The notes under the pieces were generated by a model. That model saw only the letters and a list, made by a program, of their open reading frames with translations, searched no databases and was not told where the DNA came from. Positions 1 to 6,281 of a stretch of DNA of 9,483 nt are shown here, one piece after another. The DNA is from Thermoplasmatota archaeon (lineage in GTDB: Archaea; Thermoplasmatota; E2; DHVEG-1): NCBI GenBank assembly GCA_030615845.1, contig JAUWYM010000014.1, forward strand, positions 1 through 9,483. The letters run 5' to 3'. The position numbers and the translations under genes are program-made. Each line of letters opens with the position of its first letter. Within the stretch, counting starts at the first letter, position 1.

Positions 1-275
1 CTCGACCTGCGGAGTCAGCGATGGAAATGGGGAGAAGCAAAGGAATCAAGGTAGGTCTTCTCCGTCTTAAACTCGTCTGGCCTTTTCCAATCAAAGAGAT
101 ACAAGAATTAGTAGGTCAGGTGGATAAGATAATAGTGCCTGAGATGAACCTCGGGCAGATAGTTCATCCTGTTCGGGAATATGTTGAGGGGCGCTGTGAA
201 GTTGTCAGTGCGCCAAAGATTGGTGGCGAGATGCATCTCCCTATGGAACTTTATAAATATCTGGAGGGAAAATAA
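1..275 (+). CDS. korA: 2-oxoacid:ferredoxin oxidoreductase alpha subunit, C-terminal end (partial; 2-oxoglutarate synthase KorA type)
   Basis: This is the 3' end of a gene that begins upstream of the window. The frame is open from base 3 (first codons R-P-A-E-S-A) and ends at the TAA at 273-275. The first in-frame ATG, at 21, is internal and should not be taken as the start. The visible ~91 residues match the C-terminal domain of KorA/PorA-type alpha subunits: a GIKVGLLRLKLVWPFP strand-turn motif, a predicted amphipathic helix, then VPEMNLGQIVHPVREY and a short C-terminal tail. In this family the subunit carries the pyrimidine-binding half of the thiamine-diphosphate site, which lies in the missing part. 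The korB start codon follows the stop with no gap. The family call is confident. The substrate (2-oxoglutarate rather than another 2-oxoacid) is inferred from the K-type subunit style and order. Confidence 0.88.
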   Translation, partial: RPAESAMEMGRSKGIKVGLLRLKLVWPFPIKEIQELVGQVDKIIVPEMNLGQIVHPVREYVEGRCEVVSAPKIGGEMHLPMELYKYLEGK

Positions 276-1157
276 ATGGTGGAGATTAAGACGGCTGAGG
301 AGTTGAACAAAAAATACCTTCGTGAGGGTATGTGGCCTACTATATTCTGTAACGGGTGTGGTATCGGCGTGGTGTTGGAATACACCCTCTGGGCGATAGA
401 GGAACTCGGATTGGACATGGATAAGGTTGTGTTTGCCTCTGGCATAGGTTGTTCTTCTCGTCTGCCAGGATATGTCAATGCTGATGGGCTCCATACCACG
501 CATGGACGTGCAATCGCGTTTGCCACAGGTATAAAGGCAGCTAACCCTGATTTAAACGTTATTGTTTTCACTGGAGACGGTGACTGTGCGGGTATAGGTG
601 GTAATCATTTCATTCATGCAGCTAGACGTAACATTGACATAACTGTGATAATGGTCAATAACTTCATCTATGGAATGACGGGTGGTCAGCTTGCGCCAAC
701 TGCTCCCTTGGGAAGCATAGCTACGACTGCTCCTTACGGAAATATCGAGCATCCATTTGACATATGTGAGCTTTCTATGGCACTTGGTGCTAATTATGTT
801 GCACGATGGGGTGTTTCTCATCCGTATCAACCTATTAAATCAGTGAAAGAAGGTCTTCAAAAGAAGGGTTTTTCATTGTTAGAATTCCTTGCGCCATGTC
901 CAGTCGCATATGGTAGACGTAATAAGTTAGGCGATATCAAAAAACACTGGGCTTGGTATGATAACAATACGATTCTCATCGAGGATTATGAAAAAATTAT
1001 GAAATATGGGACTGAGGAAGAGAAAGCCCAGGTAAAAGATAAGATGCAAATCGGAGTTTTCCAGGATATCCAAAAATCCGGGTTTTTTGAGGAATACGAA
1101 AAACTTGTGGATAGATTAAAAGAGAAAGAAGCCAAGGCCAAGGAGGGGAAGAAATGA
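276..1157 (+). CDS. korB: 2-oxoacid:ferredoxin oxidoreductase beta subunit (2-oxoglutarate synthase KorB type)
   Basis: Thiamine-diphosphate-binding subunit of a cytoplasmic 2-oxoacid:ferredoxin oxidoreductase, which interconverts a 2-oxoacid plus CoA with an acyl-CoA, CO2 and reduced ferredoxin. Of the 293 residues, C25 and C28 (FCNGCG), C59 (GIGCSSR) and C208 (APCPVAYG) are the expected ligands of the [4Fe-4S] cluster of KorB/PorB beta subunits. The diphosphate motif starts at G100-D101-G102 and closes at N128-N129. H73-H76 (HTTHGRA) is also family-typical. The start has a GGAGGG site at 263-268, and its ATG directly follows the korA stop. The C-terminus, from about residue 245, is a charged helical tail ending lysine-rich (KEKEAKAKEGKK). 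The stop overlaps korC by 4 nt, which suggests coupled translation. The family is certain. Specificity for 2-oxoglutarate is likely but not proven by the sequence. Confidence 0.93.
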   Translation: MVEIKTAEELNKKYLREGMWPTIFCNGCGIGVVLEYTLWAIEELGLDMDKVVFASGIGCSSRLPGYVNADGLHTTHGRAIAFATGIKAANPDLNVIVFTGDGDCAGIGGNHFIHAARRNIDITVIMVNNFIYGMTGGQLAPTAPLGSIATTAPYGNIEHPFDICELSMALGANYVARWGVSHPYQPIKSVKEGLQKKGFSLLEFLAPCPVAYGRRNKLGDIKKHWAWYDNNTILIEDYEKIMKYGTEEEKAQVKDKMQIGVFQDIQKSGFFEEYEKLVDRLKEKEAKAKEGKK

Positions 1158-1696
1158 AAAAGGATGTAAGGATATGTGGTTTCGGTGGACAGGGAGTCAT
1201 ACTTGCTGGTTTTATCATTGGAAAAGCTGCATCTGTCTTTATGGACTATCATGCAGTACAGAGTCAGTCATATGGTCCTGAGGCTCGAGGTGGTGCCGCC
1301 CGATCAGAGATTATCATCTCCGATGAAAAAATTGGATACCCCAGACCATTGGGTGTTGATTGTCTCGTAGCAATGTCACAGGAATCATTTGACTCATACC
1401 GTGATGATATCAGGGATGATACCATTATCATTCTCGATCCAGATCTTGTTAAAAAGCATGATATTGGAAGACCGCTCTATAAGGTACATGCTCAAAAAAT
1501 AGCTGAGGAGCTTGGTAACAAGATTGTAACAAACATAGTTATGGTTGGGGCTTTCACCAGTATTTTTGGTATGTTAAAACCAGATGCTGTGAAAGAATCA
1601 GTAATAGATAGCGTTCCCAAGAGATTTACAGAACTTAATATCAAAGCCTTTGAAAGAGGTTTAGAGGCAGGAAAGAATGCCGTTGAAGAGTTATAG
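1154..1696 (+). CDS. korC: 2-oxoacid:ferredoxin oxidoreductase gamma subunit (2-oxoglutarate synthase KorC type)
   Basis: Gamma (catalytic gamma/PorC-like domain) subunit of the same ferredoxin-dependent 2-oxoacid oxidoreductase; at 180 residues it has the normal length for a free-standing KorC. Family signatures are the glycine-rich GFGGQG at residues 9-14, the YGPEARGG segment at 40-47 that in this family contributes to CoA/substrate binding, and a typical C-terminal half with NIVMVGAF. The start is well supported: AGGAGGG at 1141-1147 lies 6 nt before the ATG, which overlaps the korB stop as ATGA. The last 20 nt overlap the predicted hdrA start in another frame, tying the Kor genes to the Hdr genes. 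No separate korD (small ferredoxin subunit) is visible here; if present it would lie upstream of korA, outside the window. Confidence 0.92.
   Translation: MKKDVRICGFGGQGVILAGFIIGKAASVFMDYHAVQSQSYGPEARGGAARSEIIISDEKIGYPRPLGVDCLVAMSQESFDSYRDDIRDDTIIILDPDLVKKHDIGRPLYKVHAQKIAEELGNKIVTNIVMVGAFTSIFGMLKPDAVKESVIDSVPKRFTELNIKAFERGLEAGKNAVEEL
1664..1667 (+). promoter_or_regulatory. Candidate ribosome binding site deciding the hdrA start
   Basis: GAGG lies 9 nt before the ATG at 1677, inside the end of korC. It is weaker than the GAGGTGA-type sites of neighbouring genes. The next in-frame ATG (1782) is preceded by AAAATAAATCA with no Shine-Dalgarno match, so the upstream start is preferred. This rests on sequence only, and the true hdrA start remains somewhat uncertain. 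Confidence 0.45.
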
Positions 1697-4600
1697 TCAA
1701 AAAATATATCATGATGTTGGAATTCCATTACAGGATGATTATTTTTTAGATGAACCAGAAGAAATAGTTCAAAATAAATCAATGCCACAACTGGAAAGCG
1801 CAGTCCGTATTGTTGCTGAGAGGACAGAACGAGGGGAAAAACGTGTCATCCATGGGGATGTTCTCATTGTCGGAGCAGGTATATCTGGGATGCAGGCTGC
1901 TCTTGATATCGGTGATAAGGGATACAAGGTAGTGATAATTGATAAAACCTCGACGATTGGCGGGTCGATGGTGAAACTCGATAAAACGTTTCCAACTAAT
2001 GACTGTTCTATTTGTACTGCTGCGCCGAAGATGGTTGAGCTCTCACGTCATCCTAATATTGAGCTTATTACCTATGCTGAGATAAGTTCCTTAGATGGTA
2101 AACCTGGTAATTTCACTGCAAACATTTGGCGGAAAAGCAAGTATGTCGACCCTGATAAATGCACAGGTTGTGATGACTGCGTTGAAGTCTGCCCTGTTGA
2201 AGTTGTAAATCCTTTTGATGAAAAGATTTCAATGCGTAAAGCGATTTATATTGAGTTCCCGCAGGCAGTTCCTATTGTCTACACAATAGATTATGAAAAT
2301 TGTGTTGGCTGCGGCTCCTGTGACAGGGTTTGTGAGCCCGAGGCTATCTCGTTTCTTGAAAAATCAGAGGAAATAGAAGTACATGTTGGTAGTGTTATTG
2401 TTGCCACTGGATTTGAAGTGTTTGAGCCTACTGAGATGAGAAGAGAATACGGATATGGGAAATATGAGAATGTCATAACAGCGATGCAGGTTGAACGATT
2501 ACTTTCTTCTTTTGGTCCTACGGAGGGAAAAGTTCTTCGTCTTTCAGACGGTAAAAAACCCAAGAGCATCGGTTGGATTCAATGTGTCGGGTCACGTAGC
2601 ACTCAACTAGGTTTTCCGTATTGCTCACGTGTATGCTGTATGTACGCGACTAAGGAAGCATCTATTGTCAAGGAGGCAAACCCTGATATTGATATCACAA
2701 TTTACTACATGGATATTCGGGCATATGGTAAGGATTTCCAGCAGTATTACGATCATGCCAAGGATCTAGGTGTGAAATACGTCAGAGGTAGACCCTCATC
2801 AGTGTATGAGAATCCAGATAAAAGTCTTACTATTAGATATAAAAACACGCTTACTGGAGAAGTGGAAGAAAACACTGCGGATCTGCTTGTGTTATCCACT
2901 GCGATAATACCTAATCAGGGTAATAAAAAGCTTGGTGAATTACTTGGTGTAGAAGTAGATGAAAACGGTTTTTTCAAACAACAATCACTTCTGACTGATC
3001 CAATACAGTCAACGAGAGACGGTGTTTTTCTCGCGGGATGCATTCAAGGTCCAAAGGATATTCCTGATAGTGTTTCCATGGCAAGTGGAGCAGCAGCAAA
3101 AGCTGTAGCTCCAATAAAAGATAGAGAGAAACATATAGGTAAGGAGTTTCCACCTGAGCAGGATGTTTCCTTTGAGAAACCCCGTATAGGGGTGTTCGTT
3201 TGTCATTGTGGAAAAAACATCGCTGGTTACCTTGATGTGGAAAAGTTAACAGAGGCAGCAAAGAAGCTGCCGAATGTTGAATATGCTGAACATATGATGT
3301 TCGCCTGCTCGGAGGATAGTTGTAAAAAAATCAGGGAAACGATTCAAGAAAAAGGATTGAATAGAATCATTGTTGCTGCATGTTCCCCTCGTACACATGG
3401 TGGTTTATTCCAAGATACTTTGCTAGAGGCAGGATTGAATAAATATCTTTTTGAAATGGCAAATATTAGAAATCAATGCTCTTGGGTACATTCACATGAT
3501 TGGGATGCTGCAACAGAGAAAGCAACAGCTCTTGTAAGATCATCTGTAGCAAAAGCAAGGTATCTTCAAGCACTTACTGAAGAAGAGTTTTCAGTTTATC
3601 CATGTACTCTTATCATCGGTGGTGGTGTTACTGGGATGAAAGCCGCACTTGCACTTGCAGATATGGGTATCAAATCAATCATAGTTGAAAAAGAACCAAA
3701 ACTTGGTGGCAGACTTAGACATCTTCATTCCATGTTTCCATCTGATATTAAAACTGAGGAGATTATCGACCCATTGATTAAAAAGATCAATAAAAATAAG
3801 TTGATCACTGTAATGACAAATTCAGTACTCGATAATTTAGAGGGCTTTATAGGAAATTACAAAGGGAAGGTAAAACAAAAAGGTAAGGAAAAAGAAATTG
3901 AGTTTGGTACTATTATTGTTGCTACGGGTTTCCGCGAGATCGATCTGAAAGGTAGATATCAGTATGGGAAAAACAAGAATATTTTATCTCAAACAGAACT
4001 TGAAACAGAACTAAAAAATAACAGTCTTAAAGAACCTAAAAATGTGGTTTTCATAAACTGCGCTGGCGCTATGGATGAAGAACGACCATACTGTTGCAGA
4101 GTCGGTTGCGGAGTATCCATAAAGAATGCGAAGCTTGTGAGTCAAAAGTTCCCAAAATCTAAGAGTTATATTCTCTATAGAGATATGAGGGTTTTTGGAA
4201 AAGAAGAAGAGGAATACTATTCTGATGTTTTAACGAATCATCATGTAACAACGATTCGTTATGCTGCTGAGAAAAAACCGGAGATAATTCTAGATAAGGA
4301 CAGACCTGGAGATGGATCTGTTACTGTTAAGGTTTATGATGACATCTTAAATGAAGAGATAACAATTCAGGCTGACCTTTTGGTATTAACAATTAATACT
4401 GAAGGGGAGGTCATGACTGAGAAACTAAAAAACATGCTGAAAGTCCCTGCAGATGCTGCTGGTTTCTATATAGAGACCCATGCGAAAATTAAGCCTTTAG
4501 ATTTTTCAACATCAGGTGTGTATCTGTGTGGTGCTGCACATTACCCCAAGAATCTGGTTGATTCAATCGCACAAGCTGAAGGTGCTGCCTCACGTGCTTC

Positions 4601-4895
4601 AATACCTATTTCACAGGAACGAATGAAAGGTGAAGGTATTGTTGCAGAGGTAAACGAGTATCTCTGTCGAGGTTGTGGAATTTGTGAATCTGCCTGTGCA
4701 TATTCTGCTATTGAAATGAAACCTCATCCGAAAGATCCCAGTCGTTTTGTCGCAGAAGTAAATAGGGCTCTTTGTAAGGGTTGTGGTTCATGTGCAGCTG
4801 CATGTCTATCAAGTGCTATTGAGCAGAAAGGATACGATAGCAAGCAGATCAATGTAATGATCGCTGCTCTCCTTGAAAAAGAGGTGGCTGCATGA
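1677..4895 (+). CDS. hdrA: Tandem (double) HdrA: electron-bifurcating heterodisulfide-reductase-type flavoprotein subunit A
   Basis: Large FAD/iron-sulfur subunit of a soluble Hdr complex; in characterised relatives HdrA holds the bifurcating FAD and distributes electrons from hydrogenase to ferredoxin and HdrB. This one has 1072 residues, against roughly 650 for methanogen HdrA, because two HdrA flavin modules are fused. Module 1 (about 60-490): FAD motif GAGISG at 66-71; CxxC at C110/C113; an inserted two-cluster ferredoxin domain (C162-C165-C168-C172, C209-C212-C215-C219); QCVGSR at C303; YCSRVCC at C316-C321. Module 2 (about 502-1072): the HdrA N-terminal cluster domain (C509xC511G, C544, C549, C569, C601); second FAD motif GGGVTG at 648-653; ATGF at 749; no insert and no CxxC; C-terminal ferredoxin (C997-C1000-C1003-C1007, C1033-C1036-C1039-C1043). 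The first ~55 residues are a poorly recognisable extension, so translation could begin at 1782. It overlaps hdrC by 4 nt. Family certain; mechanism of the fusion inferred. Confidence 0.93.
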   Translation: MPLKSYSQKIYHDVGIPLQDDYFLDEPEEIVQNKSMPQLESAVRIVAERTERGEKRVIHGDVLIVGAGISGMQAALDIGDKGYKVVIIDKTSTIGGSMVKLDKTFPTNDCSICTAAPKMVELSRHPNIELITYAEISSLDGKPGNFTANIWRKSKYVDPDKCTGCDDCVEVCPVEVVNPFDEKISMRKAIYIEFPQAVPIVYTIDYENCVGCGSCDRVCEPEAISFLEKSEEIEVHVGSVIVATGFEVFEPTEMRREYGYGKYENVITAMQVERLLSSFGPTEGKVLRLSDGKKPKSIGWIQCVGSRSTQLGFPYCSRVCCMYATKEASIVKEANPDIDITIYYMDIRAYGKDFQQYYDHAKDLGVKYVRGRPSSVYENPDKSLTIRYKNTLTGEVEENTADLLVLSTAIIPNQGNKKLGELLGVEVDENGFFKQQSLLTDPIQSTRDGVFLAGCIQGPKDIPDSVSMASGAAAKAVAPIKDREKHIGKEFPPEQDVSFEKPRIGVFVCHCGKNIAGYLDVEKLTEAAKKLPNVEYAEHMMFACSEDSCKKIRETIQEKGLNRIIVAACSPRTHGGLFQDTLLEAGLNKYLFEMANIRNQCSWVHSHDWDAATEKATALVRSSVAKARYLQALTEEEFSVYPCTLIIGGGVTGMKAALALADMGIKSIIVEKEPKLGGRLRHLHSMFPSDIKTEEIIDPLIKKINKNKLITVMTNSVLDNLEGFIGNYKGKVKQKGKEKEIEFGTIIVATGFREIDLKGRYQYGKNKNILSQTELETELKNNSLKEPKNVVFINCAGAMDEERPYCCRVGCGVSIKNAKLVSQKFPKSKSYILYRDMRVFGKEEEEYYSDVLTNHHVTTIRYAAEKKPEIILDKDRPGDGSVTVKVYDDILNEEITIQADLLVLTINTEGEVMTEKLKNMLKVPADAAGFYIETHAKIKPLDFSTSGVYLCGAAHYPKNLVDSIAQAEGAASRASIPISQERMKGEGIVAEVNEYLCRGCGICESACAYSAIEMKPHPKDPSRFVAEVNRALCKGCGSCAAACLSSAIEQKGYDSKQINVMIAALLEKEVAA

Positions 4896-5317
4896 AAAAA
4901 CAACTACTGAAAAGCAAGGAGATCGACGCCATCAAATTTAAAAAAGGAGAACTCGTGGCAGAGGTAGAGGAGCTTTGTGGGGAGAATCTGTTTGGGTGTT
5001 ACCAATGTGGGACATGTTCTGCAGGATGTCCGTTTATTGAAGACATGGATCTAGGTCCAGATGAAGTAATTCGATATGTAGTTTTAGATAGAAATGAGGT
5101 GTTGAATTCAAAGACAATTTGGATATGCGCGTCATGTTATACGTGTGCAGAACGTTGTCCTCGTGATTTAAACATTACAAAAATTATGGAGGCGTTACGT
5201 CAGATAGTTCTACGGAAAAAAATTGATCATACTAAACTTGTGAAAATTTCAAAAAAAGAGAGGGAGTCAATACCTCAATTAGCGTTTGTAAGTTTATTTA
5301 GAAAAAATATAGGTTAA
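4892..5317 (+). CDS. hdrC: Heterodisulfide-reductase-type iron-sulfur subunit C, short form
   Basis: Small ferredoxin-like subunit that in known Hdr complexes carries electrons from HdrA to the HdrB active site. Of 141 residues, two CxxCxxCxxxCP motifs bind two [4Fe-4S] clusters: C36-C39-C42-C46 (CYQCGTCSAGCP) and C79-C82-C85-C89 (CASCYTCAERCP). A helical region follows (ITKIMEALRQIV), ending in FVSLFRKNIG. Methanogen HdrC proteins are about 185-190 residues, so this lacks roughly the last 40, but the ending resembles other short HdrC-like proteins and both cluster sites are intact, so I do not call it broken. The ATG overlaps the hdrA stop by 4 nt and has GAGGTGG at 4881-4887. hdrB follows after 49 nt. 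HdrC-like proteins also occur with other partners, but direct linkage to hdrA and hdrB makes the role clear. Confidence 0.92.
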   Translation: MKKQLLKSKEIDAIKFKKGELVAEVEELCGENLFGCYQCGTCSAGCPFIEDMDLGPDEVIRYVVLDRNEVLNSKTIWICASCYTCAERCPRDLNITKIMEALRQIVLRKKIDHTKLVKISKKERESIPQLAFVSLFRKNIG

Positions 5318-5350
5318 GATATATAAAAATGTATATGAATATGTATGAGA
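5318..5350 (+). promoter_or_regulatory. Possible internal archaeal promoter before hdrB
   Basis: The 49-nt hdrC-hdrB gap is the longest in the operon and very AT-rich. It holds ATATATAAA at 5319-5327, similar to an archaeal TATA box. Initiation about 25 nt downstream would fall near 5348-5352 (purines), leaving a short leader with the AGGT site at 5357-5360 ahead of the hdrB ATG at 5367. No clear BRE purine signature is present beyond AAG just upstream, and AT-rich spacers produce such matches by chance. Confidence 0.3.
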
Positions 5351-5366
5351 GTAGATAGGTAATATC

Positions 5367-6248
5367 ATGAAGCTGTTATACTACCCTGGATGTACACTCA
5401 AAACCTCAGCGAAAAACCTTGAGAAATCAGCATTTGCAATAATGGAAGCCTTAGGTCATGAAATGGTTGAGATGAAAGACTGGACTTGTTGTGGAGTAGT
5501 TGCATCTCTCACAGATGATGATCTTATGCATCATCTCGCACCATTACGAAATTTGATACATGTGGAAGATGAAGGGGAAGACAGGGTTGCGACTCTCTGC
5601 GACATGTGTTGTAATACCCTCAAACAAACCAACCTGCGAGTGAAAGAAAAACCTGATGATTTAGAAACACTCAACCTGTTTATGGATCGTGAGAATGATT
5701 ACAAAGGAACCGTGAAGGTGATTCATTTTCTCGAGTTTCTCAGAGATGAAGTAGGGTTTGATGTTCTTAAAAAAATGGTGAAAAACCCATTGAAAGGTAT
5801 GAAGATTATGCCCTACTATGGATGTATGTTGCTTCGCCCTAGAGACGTTAGTATAGATGATGCAGAAGAACCAACGATACTGAAAGAACTTCTCACTGCA
5901 CTTGGTGCAGAAGTCGTTGATAATCCCTTCAAAATTGAATGCTGCGGATCATATCATACTATAGAGGAAAAAAATCTGGTTTCTAACAGGGCGTATAGGA
6001 TTACGAAATTTGCAGTAGACAGAGGAAGTGACGCTATAGTGCTTTCATGTCCACTTTGCCGATTTAACCTTGATGTCAGAGGAAAAGAAGCTGAAAAAAT
6101 ATACAACAATTATAAACAAGTTCCTGTTTACTACTACACTCAGCTTATAGCTGTTGCACTGGGTTTGGATCCTAAATGTTGCGGGTTCGATGATCACGCT
6201 GTAGATCCAATCCTATTGTTAAAGAAGAAGGGGGTCTTTGAAAAATAG
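5367..6248 (+). CDS. hdrB: Heterodisulfide-reductase-type catalytic subunit B (two CCG domains)
   Basis: Catalytic subunit that in methanogens reduces the CoM-S-S-CoB heterodisulfide on two unusual non-cubane [4Fe-4S] clusters. Length (293 residues) is normal. Both CCG repeats are complete: C9, C41-C42-G43 and C78xxC81; then C153, C192-C193-G194 and C228xxC231 (CPLC). This full ligand set implies a working disulfide-reducing site, although non-methanogens carrying HdrB may use a different, unknown acceptor. AGGT at 5357-5360 lies 6 nt before the ATG. It is read after hdrC and before mvhG (33 nt), as expected for an HdrABC-Mvh supercomplex. HdrB has no membrane segment and no HdrD-type fusion to HdrC, so it is the cytoplasmic type. 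Natural substrate cannot be read from this window. Confidence 0.94.
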   Translation: MKLLYYPGCTLKTSAKNLEKSAFAIMEALGHEMVEMKDWTCCGVVASLTDDDLMHHLAPLRNLIHVEDEGEDRVATLCDMCCNTLKQTNLRVKEKPDDLETLNLFMDRENDYKGTVKVIHFLEFLRDEVGFDVLKKMVKNPLKGMKIMPYYGCMLLRPRDVSIDDAEEPTILKELLTALGAEVVDNPFKIECCGSYHTIEEKNLVSNRAYRITKFAVDRGSDAIVLSCPLCRFNLDVRGKEAEKIYNNYKQVPVYYYTQLIAVALGLDPKCCGFDDHAVDPILLLKKKGVFEK

Positions 6249-6281
6249 AATGATTAAAATTTAAATGAAAATGGTGATTGT

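Noticed and set aside
276..1696. Pyruvate or indolepyruvate oxidoreductase instead of a Kor-type enzyme
   Set aside because: Subunit sizes, the separate gamma gene and motif style look more like KorB/KorC; however, this is a judgement from recalled sequences, so the substrate is left as probable only.
2974..3261. Long open frames on the minus strand (also at 108-503, 7618-7923, 7982-8314 and elsewhere)
   Set aside because: They lie wholly opposite well-supported conserved genes, show no recognisable motif and have no plausible upstream sites; they are shadows of the + strand genes.
1677..4895. HdrA double length as an assembly artefact joining two hdrA genes
   Set aside because: The two halves are too divergent to be a duplicated read region, the frame is open throughout, and the domain sets are complementary rather than repeated. 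It cannot be fully excluded without reads.
6246..6248. TAG stops of korC, hdrB and mvhA as pyrrolysine codons (relevant if the organism were of the Methanomassiliicoccales type)
   Set aside because: The proteins already end at family-typical C-termini, and reading through korC or hdrB meets another stop within a few codons; for mvhA the extension would be about 18 unrelated residues.
6249..6281. AT-rich 33-nt gap before mvhG as a second internal promoter
   Set aside because: TTTAAATG lies only about 14-18 nt before the start codon, too close for a TATA box to direct a transcript containing the mvhG start.
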